A DNA stretch of 64,000 bases from assembly GCF_041429785.1 (NCBI RefSeq), contig NZ_CP163423.1, forward strand, positions 3,348,001 through 3,412,000, read 5' to 3'. Source of the stretch: Fretibacter rubidus (GTDB lineage Bacteria > Pseudomonadota > Alphaproteobacteria > Caulobacterales > Maricaulaceae). The notes beneath the pieces were generated by a model. It made no database searches, was not told the origin of the DNA, and saw only the letters and a program-made list of their open reading frames with translations. The position numbers and the translations under genes were made by a program. Below are positions 55,266 to 64,000 of the stretch, piece by piece (position 1 is the stretch's first letter; every line of letters starts with the position of its first letter).

Positions 55266-55291
55266 TTTTTCAATAAACATTTATTGAAAAA
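55266..55291. promoter_or_regulatory. Perfect 12-bp inverted repeat upstream of the second RND operon
   Basis: TTTTTCAATAAA (55266-55277) and TTTATTGAAAAA (55280-55291) flank the dinucleotide CA. It lies 63 bp upstream of the adaptor start and overlaps the stop codon of the upstream gene. Its form resembles TetR-family operators of efflux operons, though no regulator gene is adjacent. Confidence 0.55.
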
Positions 55292-56249
55292 CACGATTTT
55301 TTATCGCGATTATGCCCGCCCCAATCATACACAGCCCTAAACTGGCCAGTGCAACAAGGCTTACGGGTGGTGCTAATAATGTCCAAATTACAATTGCGAA
55401 AAGAATTAGACAGATTGCGGAAATGACCGATGTGCTGGCCCCAAGGCGCCCACTGGGAAGGGGGCGAAAGCGTTTCACTGGATGGGCACGTAAACGGTCG
55501 ACCCTGAACAGGTCACCCAGCATAAAGCCCCCGCCCATAAAGGCGATTAGGCTGATGATAATCAAGGGCGTGTCTTTCAAACCGGCAGATGTATTTTCAA
55601 ACACCATGGGCCAGAAAAAGGCCGTGACGAGGCAAGCCATTAAAATATAGGGCCAGACGGTGGGACGCATGGCCTCAAATATGGCAGACGCTTCAGGCTC
55701 GCGCGGTTCTAAAATCTCAACGGGATTGCCGTGTTTATCCAAAATGGCCTCTACCCCTTTGGGCGGGGCAATGGCGAGCGCGATATCCGCGTCCACCCAG
55801 ACATCGAAATCCTGCGTGCTATTGCCCATGTAAATAAAGCCGACTGGATAGCGGTCTTGTAGAAACTTTGACTTATTGCCTTTGACAAGGTTCACGGTCT
55901 CGGTCGTGCCAAACCCTGCGTCCACATCATCCAGATGATCGGCGATACGTTCAATCAGCGCGCCCTCAGATCCAGAGCACAGGATAACCTCACCGCCCTT
56001 TTTCTTATGCGCGCGTGCATATTTTAAAACCAGCGGATTATAAGGGAGGTGTTCGGGGTCAAACACATCCGCTAGCTTTGGCATTAGCAGTGCCTTTAAC
56101 GCGGGACGGTCATTTTTAATCAGGGTGAGAATTTTCGGTGCAAGCCAAGGGAATTTCATCAGGCCCAACCAAAACATCTCTTGCGTGATATCACTGCGCA
56201 ATAATGTCCCGTCGACATCAATGGCCAGCGGTAAGGGTGTCTTACTCAT
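55281..56249 (-). CDS. HAD phosphatase fused to a half-length UbiA-like membrane domain
   Basis: The N-terminal 180 residues are a HAD hydrolase: nucleophile DVDGTL (11-16), then a Ser in VILCSGSEG and a late Asp in IYMGNSTQDFDVW. The C-terminal part has about four membrane helices and RLRAHPVKRFRPLPSGRLG, like the HPxKRxRP motif of UbiA prenyltransferases. Full HAD-UbiA fusions (near 480 residues) make polyprenyl-linked precursors; here only the first half of UbiA remains in a 322-residue protein. It may be a truncated or specialised form. It stands between rnd and the RND operon. Confidence 0.78.
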   Translation of the reverse strand: MSKTPLPLAIDVDGTLLRSDITQEMFWLGLMKFPWLAPKILTLIKNDRPALKALLMPKLADVFDPEHLPYNPLVLKYARAHKKKGGEVILCSGSEGALIERIADHLDDVDAGFGTTETVNLVKGNKSKFLQDRYPVGFIYMGNSTQDFDVWVDADIALAIAPPKGVEAILDKHGNPVEILEPREPEASAIFEAMRPTVWPYILMACLVTAFFWPMVFENTSAGLKDTPLIIISLIAFMGGGFMLGDLFRVDRLRAHPVKRFRPLPSGRLGASTSVISAICLILFAIVIWTLLAPPVSLVALASLGLCMIGAGIIAIKNRVFQ

Positions 56250-56252
56250 GGA

Positions 56253-56882
56253 TTAGTCGCGGCGGCGAAAGCTATGGGCAAAAATGTCAACTTCGTTCCA
56301 TCCTTGCAAATCAAGGTCTGCGCGGGTCGGCAGAAAATCAAAACAGGCCTGCGCCATATCCATTCGGTTTTCGCGGTAAAGCCGCGCCATCAGGATATTT
56401 TTCAACTGATGCAAATAAAGCACATCAGACGCCGCATAGGCGATTTGCGCGTCGGTTAGCTCGTCAGACGCCCAATCAGAGCTTTGTTGTTGCTTGGATA
56501 AATCCACATTGAGCAGCTCTTTACACAGGTCTTTTAGCCCGTGACGATCGGTATAGGTGCGCACCAAACCCGATGCGATTTTCGTGCAAAATATACCGCC
56601 GAGCTTAATGCCTAAATCACGCTGGATGATGGCGACATCAAACCGGCCAAAGTGATAGATGGTCTCTGTCTTGGGGTTTGATAATTGTGCTTTTAAATTC
56701 GGGCAATCATAGCTGTCGCGGTTCATCTGCACAACATGGGCGTCTCCGTCGCCTGACGATAATTGCACCAAACATAATTTATCGCGCACCAGAGACAGGC
56801 CTTGGGTTTCTGTATCCACAGCAATCGTCGGGCCAAGGTCAAGGCCGTCGGGCAAGTCGTTTTTATGAAGATAATTGGCCAT
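56253..56882 (-). CDS. RNase D-like 3'-5' exonuclease
   Basis: Trims RNA 3' ends in tRNA maturation or turnover. From ATG 56882 (MANYLHKNDL) it has 209 residues. DEDDy exonuclease motifs are seen: VDTETQGL, IYHFGRFDVAII, and YAASDVLYLHQL with the final Tyr and Asp. It lacks the HRDC domains of full-length RNase D, as do other short alphaproteobacterial homologues. It is followed 3 bp later by the HAD-UbiA gene, so the two are co-transcribed. Confidence 0.88.
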   Translation of the reverse strand: MANYLHKNDLPDGLDLGPTIAVDTETQGLSLVRDKLCLVQLSSGDGDAHVVQMNRDSYDCPNLKAQLSNPKTETIYHFGRFDVAIIQRDLGIKLGGIFCTKIASGLVRTYTDRHGLKDLCKELLNVDLSKQQQSSDWASDELTDAQIAYAASDVLYLHQLKNILMARLYRENRMDMAQACFDFLPTRADLDLQGWNEVDIFAHSFRRRD

Positions 56883-57035
56883 AGTGTTCACCGTAAAAAG
56901 ATTTGACCCGCCTTACCGTCCCTGTGCAGAAATCACAAGCCCGCGCAGCGACGCTGTTTCGGTATCAGGCTTGTTTTTCACTGCCGTGCCTGTTTTTTGG
57001 CGGCAGAGGATAATGAACTGTGATAGGCATAGCCC

Positions 57036-58109
57036 ATGTCCCAAAGTGATCTTTTTACTCCATTGATTGATGCTGATGCGGCTTATGCCTTATTTGCGTC
57101 AAAGCCTGCGCTCACCCCTGATAATGCAGGGGTGTTCATGGGCGTGACCTCGACGGGGATATTTTGTCGTCCTGGGTGCCCCGCGCGTTTGCCAAAGGCG
57201 CAAAATTGCCGATTTTATCACAGCGCAGAGGCGGCCTTAACGGCGGGCTTTCGGGCGTGCAAACGCTGCCACCCAACGCGGTTGCCGGGCGAGGCGTCTA
57301 CACTGATTAAGACATTAGTCAGCCTTGTTGAGGACGACATAGAGCACCGCTGGCGGGAGCAAGACTTGATTGCGCGCGGCATTGATCCGTCTACGGCGCG
57401 GCGGCAATTTAAATCGCGTTTTGGTATGACCTTCACGCAATATGCGCGAGCGCGCCGTTTGGGGGCCGCGCACAATACGCTCGTATCAGGGGAGGCGGTG
57501 ATTACTGCGCAAGTAAGCGCTGGCTATGACAGCGCCTCTGGCTTTCGCGCCGCCTTTTCCAAAACATTTGGCGCGCCGCCTAAGAATAAATCCGCACCGC
57601 CCCTCATGGTGGACTGGATTGACACTGCCCTTGGCCCGATGATTGCGGTCTGTGATAGCGCCCATTTATATCTGCTTGAATTTACCGACCGCAAAGCGTT
57701 GCCCAAACAATTCGCGCGCCTATCCAAAGTCCATGGCCGCGCGATCATTCCGGGCCGCACAGATATAACCGCGCAGATAAGCGATGAACTAACACAGTAT
57801 TTTGACGGCAGCTTACAGGATTTCAAAACCCCGCTTGCGCCCACAGGCACAGACTTTCAGAAACAAACATGGGCTGCCTTATGCGCTATCCCTTATGGTC
57901 AGACACGGTCATATGCGCAGCTAGCAGAGGCGGTTGGCAATCCCAAAGCGGTTCGTGCCGTGGCGGGGTCAAATGCGTCTAATGGCATGGCCCTGATTAT
58001 TCCGTGCCACCGCGTGATTAGAACAGGCGGCCATTTGGGCGGTTATGCGGGTGGTTTGGGCCGAAAAAACTGGCTGCTCGCCCATGAGGCGAAACATGCG
58101 AAAGCTTAA
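57036..58109 (+). CDS. ada: Bifunctional methyltransferase and regulator Ada
   Basis: Repairs O6-methylguanine and methylphosphotriesters and activates the adaptive response to alkylation. The 357-residue protein has the N-terminal zinc domain with methyl-acceptor cysteine (STGIFCRPGCPARLP and ACKRCHP), an AraC-type helix-turn-helix (STARRQFKSRFGMTFTQYAR) and the C-terminal MGMT domain with active-site PCHRVI. All key residues are present. It is divergent from the RNase D-like gene. A 180-bp gap follows before the TonB-like gene. Confidence 0.96.
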   Translation: MSQSDLFTPLIDADAAYALFASKPALTPDNAGVFMGVTSTGIFCRPGCPARLPKAQNCRFYHSAEAALTAGFRACKRCHPTRLPGEASTLIKTLVSLVEDDIEHRWREQDLIARGIDPSTARRQFKSRFGMTFTQYARARRLGAAHNTLVSGEAVITAQVSAGYDSASGFRAAFSKTFGAPPKNKSAPPLMVDWIDTALGPMIAVCDSAHLYLLEFTDRKALPKQFARLSKVHGRAIIPGRTDITAQISDELTQYFDGSLQDFKTPLAPTGTDFQKQTWAALCAIPYGQTRSYAQLAEAVGNPKAVRAVAGSNASNGMALIIPCHRVIRTGGHLGGYAGGLGRKNWLLAHEAKHAKA

Positions 58110-58289
58110 CGCGCCTGTCTTGATTTGATGTCGATTGCGAGCCGTTACTTATCCACACCCTGTGCATAACTATGAAATAGCTGTGGGCGGTCTTTAGATT
58201 AACCGCCCTGTATATTGTCACGCTCCCCAAGCGCCTCTTTAAAGGAGATTAAGACTTTCTTAGTCAAGTAACGAGTCAGGGGACGGGCC

Positions 58290-61200
58290 ATGGGCAAGCG
58301 CACACAGAAAAACACATCTGCAAAAAAGACATCTGAAAAGATTGACATTTCGCAACGGGCAGACACGCCCATTATAGAAATTGCCACCCCGTCTGATGAA
58401 AGCCAAATTTTGGTTAGCCTGCGTAAAGTCCCACAAGGCGGCGGTGCGTCTGCGTGGCTATCACCTGTTGGTTGGTCTGACGTGAAGAAAAGCACGCTTC
58501 TGGATTGTTATGAGAATGCTGCGGGTTGCGAAATCATTATTCCCGATACTTACGCGAAAGAGATTAGCGACGGTGATAAAATCTATCTGTCATGCACGGC
58601 GTTGAATGTTCGCGGCGATATTGCGTGGCGCGCGCCAGAGGCCGTTATTGAGGCCACGCCCGAACCCACCGTAAAAGTCGCCGCCCCAACTGGCCTTATG
58701 TCACGGCTTTTGTCGCGCGGAACACCAGAGGCGGTCACTCCTGTCGCGGATGTTGCCCCCGAATCAGATGCCAAACGCCGCACGGTTGAAGCCCAAAAGC
58801 TAGCCGATGAATATCGCGCTCAAATGGAAAAGGCAGCGTCTGCGCGCGAAGAGGCGCAACGCCAAGCCCTAGAGGCCGCTCGCCGCGCCGAAGATGCTTT
58901 ACAAGCTGAATCTGAGCGTATTGCAGAAATGGAAAAAGCGGCCAAAGCCTTCGCCGAAGCCGAAGCCCAACGCCAAGATGAAGAACGCCGTCTTGATGCC
59001 GAACGCCGCGCAGAAGAATTGCGCCTCGCCGAAGAAGCTCGCCTTATTGAGGAAGCCCGCCAAAGAGAGCTTGCCATTGCGCGCGCCGCCGAGCGGGCCG
59101 AGGAAAAAGCCCGTCTTGTCGCCCTACAAGAAGACGCAAGCAATCAACGCGCGGCCTTGGCAGAGCGTATCGAGGCGACGCGCTCATCACTGCACCGCCT
59201 TGACGTTGACCGTAAGGCGAAAGCGGACACGCTAAATAGCCTGACGGATAGTCTTGCTGATAAAGAAACAGAGCTATCGATTTTGGCGCAAGAACTAAAC
59301 GCGCAAAAAGGCGGTCTTGGGGCGTTGGACGAACGGCTGGTGATTGCCAATGCGCGTGACGCTGACGCAAAGACCAGCCAAGATCAAATGCAGGGGTCTG
59401 TTACCGCCGCTGCTCGCGCCTTGGAAGAAGCCGAAGCCGAGGTTAAAGCCGCTATGGCGCGCGCGAAGCAACGCAAGTCAGATCATGATGCTTTACTCTC
59501 TGACATGACTGAGATCACACAACGGGTAGAGAAAGCGGCCCGCGACCTGAGTGCTTTGCATGCAGAACGCAGCAAAGCCGATGCAGCCGTATTAAAAGCG
59601 CAAGAGGTTTATGATGCGGCGCAAGCGGCCTCTGACGCACAACGCGCGAAAATGGACGGCCTTATCCATGATGACGCCAGCATAGAAGCGGCCCAAGCCA
59701 CTCACAAAGGTGAAATGGATCGTCTGGCCCGTGATTTGGATACGGCTTTGTCCCGCCAAGATGCGGCCAAAGCGGCGCTTCAAACATTGGAAGACGGCGG
59801 TGATGTCCGTGCCGCACGCCAGATCATGGCCTCTGTTGACGACGCGCCTGACATGTCCGCAGCGCCTATCGCCGAGGCAGCGTCAACGCAGGCCAAGACG
59901 ATGAACGCCCCCGTCAGCAAGATTAATGTTGCGGGTCTGTTTGGAAAGAAGAAAGCTGCCGCCGTGCCTGCGGTAAAACCAAAAGCGCCCGTGTCTGTTT
60001 CTGCCTCCACTTTGGCTGTTCCTACCAAAGTCTTAGTGCAAGACGATAAAGCCAGCGCCCATATGGATGACAATACGGCATCCGGTATTATGGCGGCGCA
60101 GATTGCGGCCAATAATACGGGTGGCTTTTCTGTCGCAAATTTGGGTAAGACCAAATTTGCCGCCATGGGTGTTGGCGCGATTGCGCTCAGCATTGCGCTT
60201 GGCCTTGGTGTGTCGTCCATGACCCGCCCCAATGTTGAACAATCGGTCAGCGTCAAGCCCGCCCCGACAGAAGTATTAAGCATAGAGACGCGGGCTACTG
60301 ATACGCTCAAACCGCAAGATATAGTCACGCCTCAAGAGACGACCCCCGTGCCGGAAAAGGCCAGCCTTAAAGAGACAGCAAGCCTCGATACGCAGACGGC
60401 CCCTATTGTAACACCACCGCCTGTAGACGTGCCAAAGGTCGTAACGCCAGATGTCAAAGCTACTGTGAAAGTGGCTGAATTGAAAGTTGAACCAAAATAC
60501 AAATCCATCAATGTGTCGCGCATGGCCCGTCAAGCAGCCCGTCAAGACGACGTTGCACGTAAAGAGGCCGCGCGCATAGCAGCCCGTGAGGCATCACGCC
60601 TAGAGGCCGCACGCTTAGCCGCTGCTAAAAAAGAAGAGAGCCGCAAAGAGGCAGCCCCTATTTCTGCTGCGCCTAAGCCTGAACCCAAAGCAGCGCCTGT
60701 TTCGCAACAGACAAAGGCGAAAGACATCGTCAGAGTTGCGGAGATTGCGCGCGATGTAGCAATTCCCCCTGTTCGCGCGACTATCCCTGCACCGTCAGCG
60801 CCTGCTGCGAACCCTGCAATATTAAACCCAATTGTTTCAAATCCTGCACCGACCGTAGCGACTGGGCCGACAATGTCGCTGGCGATAACGCGCGATGTTC
60901 AGGATAATTTACAACGGCTTGGTTATTATTCTGGGCCCGTTGACGGGGTGATGCGGGCAGAGCTGCGCGAAGCAGCCGCCTTGTTTAACACGATTTATGA
61001 CCGCCCAGCGGGTGACGTGTTTAGCGGTGAATTTGTCACGCAATTGGCGACAACCGTGAATGAACTGAACGCCGTGCAAGCGGCCCCGCCTGTGCAAGCG
61101 GCTTCAATTGCGGCACCGGTGCAGCCTGTTGTAACATCAAACTTACCCTTAGTTCAGCCAGTTGAGACGGGAAGCGCTGTCGCGCCCGCACCGCGTGAGG

Positions 61201-61538
61201 CCGCGCTAACAACACCCGCCATTGCACCTGCGGCGATTGCCGACCGTATTGTTGAGCCAAAGCTCATTGACAATATGCAAATTAGCTACCCGTCCAAAGC
61301 GATGCGGCGTGAGATTTATAAAAACGTTTCTGTCGAAGTCAGCTATGACATTGGTGTTGACGGGGCTGTTGTGAACGCGCGTGTGTCAGATATTGATTAC
61401 ACGGGTCGCCTGTCTATTGCTTTTGAAGAAGAAGCGTTAAAAGGTGTGCGTGCCATGAAATACGCACCTAAAACTGTGAACGGTGAGGCTGTGTCCGCAC
61501 CGGGTCAAAGCAAGCGCGTAAGGTTTCAAATCGAGTAG
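58290..61538 (+). CDS. Very long TonB-like protein with cytoplasmic coiled coil and peptidoglycan-binding part
   Basis: A 1082-residue protein. Order: an N-terminal beta-rich part of about 120 residues (IATPSDESQILVSLRKVPQG), a Lys/Glu/Ala-rich coiled coil at about 170-510, a Pro/Ala linker, one membrane helix near 623-643 (AAMGVGAIALSIALGLGVSS), a Pro/Lys-rich periplasmic stretch, a peptidoglycan-binding-like unit near 865-920 (VQDNLQRLGYYSGPVDGVMR) and a TonB C-terminal domain at about 992-1082 (YPSKAMRREIYKNVSVEVSY). TonB normally has its membrane helix at the very N-terminus, so a 620-residue cytoplasmic part is unusual. No ExbB/ExbD genes are adjacent. Confidence 0.83.
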   Translation: MGKRTQKNTSAKKTSEKIDISQRADTPIIEIATPSDESQILVSLRKVPQGGGASAWLSPVGWSDVKKSTLLDCYENAAGCEIIIPDTYAKEISDGDKIYLSCTALNVRGDIAWRAPEAVIEATPEPTVKVAAPTGLMSRLLSRGTPEAVTPVADVAPESDAKRRTVEAQKLADEYRAQMEKAASAREEAQRQALEAARRAEDALQAESERIAEMEKAAKAFAEAEAQRQDEERRLDAERRAEELRLAEEARLIEEARQRELAIARAAERAEEKARLVALQEDASNQRAALAERIEATRSSLHRLDVDRKAKADTLNSLTDSLADKETELSILAQELNAQKGGLGALDERLVIANARDADAKTSQDQMQGSVTAAARALEEAEAEVKAAMARAKQRKSDHDALLSDMTEITQRVEKAARDLSALHAERSKADAAVLKAQEVYDAAQAASDAQRAKMDGLIHDDASIEAAQATHKGEMDRLARDLDTALSRQDAAKAALQTLEDGGDVRAARQIMASVDDAPDMSAAPIAEAASTQAKTMNAPVSKINVAGLFGKKKAAAVPAVKPKAPVSVSASTLAVPTKVLVQDDKASAHMDDNTASGIMAAQIAANNTGGFSVANLGKTKFAAMGVGAIALSIALGLGVSSMTRPNVEQSVSVKPAPTEVLSIETRATDTLKPQDIVTPQETTPVPEKASLKETASLDTQTAPIVTPPPVDVPKVVTPDVKATVKVAELKVEPKYKSINVSRMARQAARQDDVARKEAARIAAREASRLEAARLAAAKKEESRKEAAPISAAPKPEPKAAPVSQQTKAKDIVRVAEIARDVAIPPVRATIPAPSAPAANPAILNPIVSNPAPTVATGPTMSLAITRDVQDNLQRLGYYSGPVDGVMRAELREAAALFNTIYDRPAGDVFSGEFVTQLATTVNELNAVQAAPPVQAASIAAPVQPVVTSNLPLVQPVETGSAVAPAPREAALTTPAIAPAAIADRIVEPKLIDNMQISYPSKAMRREIYKNVSVEVSYDIGVDGAVVNARVSDIDYTGRLSIAFEEEALKGVRAMKYAPKTVNGEAVSAPGQSKRVRFQIE

Positions 61539-61561
61539 CGCACCGCGCGGTCTATATGAAT

Positions 61562-61590
61562 GAGAGCCGCTCTATGCGGCTCTTTTTTTG
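61562..61590 (+). terminator. Rho-independent terminator after the TonB-like gene
   Basis: AGAGCCGC (61563-61570) and GCGGCTCT (61576-61583) pair around TCTAT, followed by seven T. It lies 24 bp after the stop and helps to set the start of the next gene downstream at 61689. Confidence 0.92.
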
Positions 61591-61688
61591 AGTACTTTTT
61601 TCATTGGCTGATTGTCAGCCCCACCTTGCTTGCCTACAGTCATCCCCATAAGTGCAAAGCACAAAGCCAAAAGGCGGGGAGAGACGAT

Positions 61689-63230
61689 ATGGGATTTGAG
61701 GTAATTGATTGGATTGGCCATCACGCAGAGGCCACACCCGATAAAGTGGCGATGCATGAATTGCCCAGCGGGCGGCAATTTACCTTTTCCCAGATGAATG
61801 ACCGTGTGGGGCGTTGCGCCGCTATGCTGGTTGACCACGGGGTTGAGCGCGGTGACCGCGTCGGTTTTCTAACGCTGAATAGCTGCGATACGCTAGAGGT
61901 AATTTTTGCGTGTTGGCGGATTGGAGCGGTCTGCCTTGCCATTAATTTTCGCCTGACCCCGCCAGAGATTGGGTTTATTTTAAATAATTCAGAGGCCAGC
62001 GTCGTTATCGTTGATAGTCCCTTTACACCCATTGCCGATGCGCTAGCGGATAAGACCCCAGTCAAACATTGGATTAATACGGACGGTATGGGTGGGGATA
62101 GCGATTATGAACGCGCTCTCGCTAAGGCCACTCCAATCCTGGAGATGATCCCCCAAGAGATGACCGACCAATGCATGTTGATGTATTCATCGGGCACAAC
62201 GGGCACACCCAAAGGGGTGATTATCACCCACGCTATGATGTATTTTAGTGCCGCCGCTGGCACAGGCCCCGGCGGCAATAGCCGTGATAGCGTATCACTA
62301 TCCAATATGCCTTTGTTTCATATTGGCGGGCTGAACGTGACGGCGACACCCGCGATGTGGATTGGGGCTAAGACAGTTATTCTGCGCATGTTTGACCCCA
62401 CGGCAACATTGGACGCGATTAATAGTCCCGATTTAGGGGTGAGCACATTGTTTATGGTGCCTGCGGCCTATAATGCCTTGCGCGCCCATCCAAAGTCAGA
62501 AGCGACTGATTTCTCGCGCATCACAGCGGCGCTCTGTGGGGCGGAAACTGTACCAGACGCGCTTGTGCATTATTGGCTGAACCGCGGTGTGATTATCCAG
62601 GAAGGTTACGGCATGACCGAAACCGCTGCGGCGGGCTGTATGCTGGCCAAAGACGATATTCCCAGCAAAATCGGCTCTGCTGGCAAAGCGCTTATGCATG
62701 CCAAAATCCGTATCGTTGACGAGGCCGGTCAGACATGCGCGCCGAATGTGCCGGGTGAAATCTGGTTCAAAGGCCTCTGTATAACGCCGGGCTACTGGCG
62801 CCGCCCTGACGCCACAAAAGATGCCTTTGAAGACGGTTGGTTTAAATCGGGCGATATTGGCCGCAAAGACAAAGACGGCTTTATTTATATCGATGACCGT
62901 ATCAAGGATATGTATATTTCGGGCGGCGAGAATGTTTACCCTGCCGAGATTGAAAACCTGCTTTACGAAATGGACGCCATTGCAGAGGTCGCGGTGATTG
63001 GCGTGCCGGATGAAAAATTTGGCGAAACGGGCTGTGTCGTCGCTGTGCTAAAGCCCGGGGCGAGCCTATCGATGGAGGATATCACCGCCCATATTTGTGA
63101 CCGCCTCGCGAAATTCAAATGCCCAAAACATTTGCATATTATCGATGCTCTGCCGCGCAACGGTACAGGCAAGGTCTTGAAATTTGAGCTTCGTAAAACG
63201 GTGCCCAGCACGCTTAAACTCAACGCGTAA
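61689..63230 (+). CDS. Acyl-CoA synthetase (AMP-forming ligase)
   Basis: Activates a fatty or other carboxylic acid to its CoA thioester through an acyl-AMP. ATG 61689 follows GGGGAGA; an in-frame start at 61560 would lie in the preceding terminator. The 513-residue protein has the P-loop-like YSSGTTGTPKGV, GYGMTETAAA, the DGWFKSGDIGRKDKDGFIYI motif, the hinge DRIKDMYISGGENVYPAEIE and the catalytic Lys in PRNGTGKVLK. The chain length preference cannot be told. It precedes the M20 peptidase by 9 bp. Confidence 0.93.
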   Translation: MGFEVIDWIGHHAEATPDKVAMHELPSGRQFTFSQMNDRVGRCAAMLVDHGVERGDRVGFLTLNSCDTLEVIFACWRIGAVCLAINFRLTPPEIGFILNNSEASVVIVDSPFTPIADALADKTPVKHWINTDGMGGDSDYERALAKATPILEMIPQEMTDQCMLMYSSGTTGTPKGVIITHAMMYFSAAAGTGPGGNSRDSVSLSNMPLFHIGGLNVTATPAMWIGAKTVILRMFDPTATLDAINSPDLGVSTLFMVPAAYNALRAHPKSEATDFSRITAALCGAETVPDALVHYWLNRGVIIQEGYGMTETAAAGCMLAKDDIPSKIGSAGKALMHAKIRIVDEAGQTCAPNVPGEIWFKGLCITPGYWRRPDATKDAFEDGWFKSGDIGRKDKDGFIYIDDRIKDMYISGGENVYPAEIENLLYEMDAIAEVAVIGVPDEKFGETGCVVAVLKPGASLSMEDITAHICDRLAKFKCPKHLHIIDALPRNGTGKVLKFELRKTVPSTLKLNA

Positions 63231-63239
63231 AGGTCTTTC

Positions 63240-64000
63240 ATGACATTGAAAAAAGTAACCCTGACAACATTATTAGCGCTAAGCGTGGCGGGCTGTGCTG
63301 ATACTGCGCCCCAAATGAAAACAGAGATAAAAGCAGAGACGATTACTGCGCCGCAAGTCAAGGCGGCGGCGCAAGCGCTAACGGCTGACCCAGCGGCGAC
63401 GGCCCGCATAAAAGCTCTGCGCAACCGCGGCGATATCCAAGCAGCATTTGCTGATTTCCAATCCATGAACGACAAGAATATTAAGCGCTTGATTGAGATC
63501 ACCGAAATTCCAGCGCCTCCATTTGGCGAAGAGACGCGCGCGGCTGATTTTGCAAAACGCCTGACCGCGCTAGGTCTGAGCGACGTCAGCCTTGACGGTG
63601 TTGGCAATGTCATTGCGCGCCGCAAAGGCACAGAGGGCGGCCGCACGGTCGCTGTCGTTGCCCATATTGATACCGTGTTTCCAATTGAAACCGATGTCAC
63701 AGTGCGCCGCGACGGCAATGTCTTTTACGCGCCCGGTATTGGCGATAACAGTCAAGGCATGGTCGCGATGATGTCGCTCATAGAGGTCATGGAGACCCAT
63801 AATATTCAGACGCGCGACGACATTTTATTTGTGGGATCAATTGGCGAAGAGGGATTAGGCGACCTGCGTGGTGTGCGGCATTTGTTTAAAGACGGCAGCC
63901 CGCAAATCGACAGCTTCATCGCGATTGACGGCGGCGGTCTGGAACGGCTTGTGGTGGATGCGGTGGGATCAAACCGTTACCGCGTGACGTTTTCTGGCCC
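63240..64000 (+). CDS. M20-family metallopeptidase lipoprotein, 3' end cut by the window edge
   Basis: Zinc-dependent exopeptidase or dipeptidase, probably periplasmic. The frame is open from ATG 63240 to the window edge (253 residues). It begins with a lipoprotein signal (LALSVAGCAD). M20 metal-binding motifs are seen as VAHIDTVFP, GIGDNSQGM and the catalytic GEEGLGDLRG. The dimerisation domain and the final metal ligand lie outside the window. It is probably co-transcribed with the acyl-CoA ligase 9 bp upstream. Confidence 0.9.
   Translation, partial: MTLKKVTLTTLLALSVAGCADTAPQMKTEIKAETITAPQVKAAAQALTADPAATARIKALRNRGDIQAAFADFQSMNDKNIKRLIEITEIPAPPFGEETRAADFAKRLTALGLSDVSLDGVGNVIARRKGTEGGRTVAVVAHIDTVFPIETDVTVRRDGNVFYAPGIGDNSQGMVAMMSLIEVMETHNIQTRDDILFVGSIGEEGLGDLRGVRHLFKDGSPQIDSFIAIDGGGLERLVVDAVGSNRYRVTFSG

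Overview
The window looks like a chromosomal segment of a marine, algae- or particle-associated alphaproteobacterium, probably of the Hyphomonadaceae/Maricaulales group. The reasons are the alphaproteobacterial order aroA-cmk-rpsA-ihfB, an lptC-lptA-lptB cluster, a FYDLN-acid (TIGR02300) gene next to aroA, NodT-type outer-membrane factors, moderate GC, and a uronate-polysaccharide catabolic locus. The lineage is inferred from gene content only; no marker gene was aligned.

Layout. 1-4.7 kb: the start of aconitase (minus), a TerB-like protein and lptCAB. 4.7-6.8 kb: a repeat-rich spot with two repeat families, a small membrane protein and an AT-rich gene of unknown function. 6.8-13.2 kb: housekeeping genes (mscL, ihfB, rpsA, a small exported protein, cmk, aroA, a FYDLN-acid protein) and tRNA-Ala(GGC). 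13.2-14.25 kb: a 1-kb insertion flanked by the tRNA 3' end and an imperfect copy of it, carrying one HEPN-like gene. 14.35-23.2 kb: a lasso-peptide biosynthesis cluster. 23.4-29.2 kb: an RND efflux operon (NodT, adaptor, pump). 29.3-30.8 kb: a PLP amino-acid decarboxylase. 31.1-44.5 kb: a uronate/polysaccharide locus (KduI, DUF4861 lipoprotein, GH105, KduD, GntR regulator, UxaC, fructuronate/mannonate oxidoreductase, ManD, GH2 lipoprotein, beta-helix lipoprotein). 44.6-49.5 kb: a MacAB-type efflux operon with its own outer-membrane factor. 49.5-55.2 kb: an acyltransferase and a second RND pump with adaptor. 55.3-64 kb: a HAD/half-UbiA protein, an RNase D-like nuclease, Ada, a very long TonB-like protein, an acyl-CoA ligase and the start of an M20 peptidase.

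The most interesting system is the lasso cluster. Nucleotidyltransferase, HPr-kinase-like kinase, RRE/PqqD (B1), transglutaminase-like protease (B2) and asparagine-synthetase-like cyclase (C) lie in one direction, the last three overlapping or nearly touching. They are followed by a previously unlabelled 47-residue precursor that has a promoter-like sequence of its own. The predicted 16-residue core starts with Gly, has Glu at position 8 for an eight-residue macrolactam ring, and ends in Ser, the residue that HPr-like lasso kinases phosphorylate. Downstream are a JmjC-type oxygenase, a tail-collar protein and an ABC exporter without a C39 peptidase domain. Kinase, nucleotidyltransferase and putative hydroxylase together suggest a heavily tailored lasso peptide.

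The carbohydrate locus converges on 2-keto-3-deoxygluconate by two routes: unsaturated uronates through GH105, KduI and KduD, and saturated uronates through UxaC, the oxidoreductase and ManD. Paired TGACCAA-like boxes 32 bp apart occur in two of its promoter regions and are candidate sites for the local GntR regulator.
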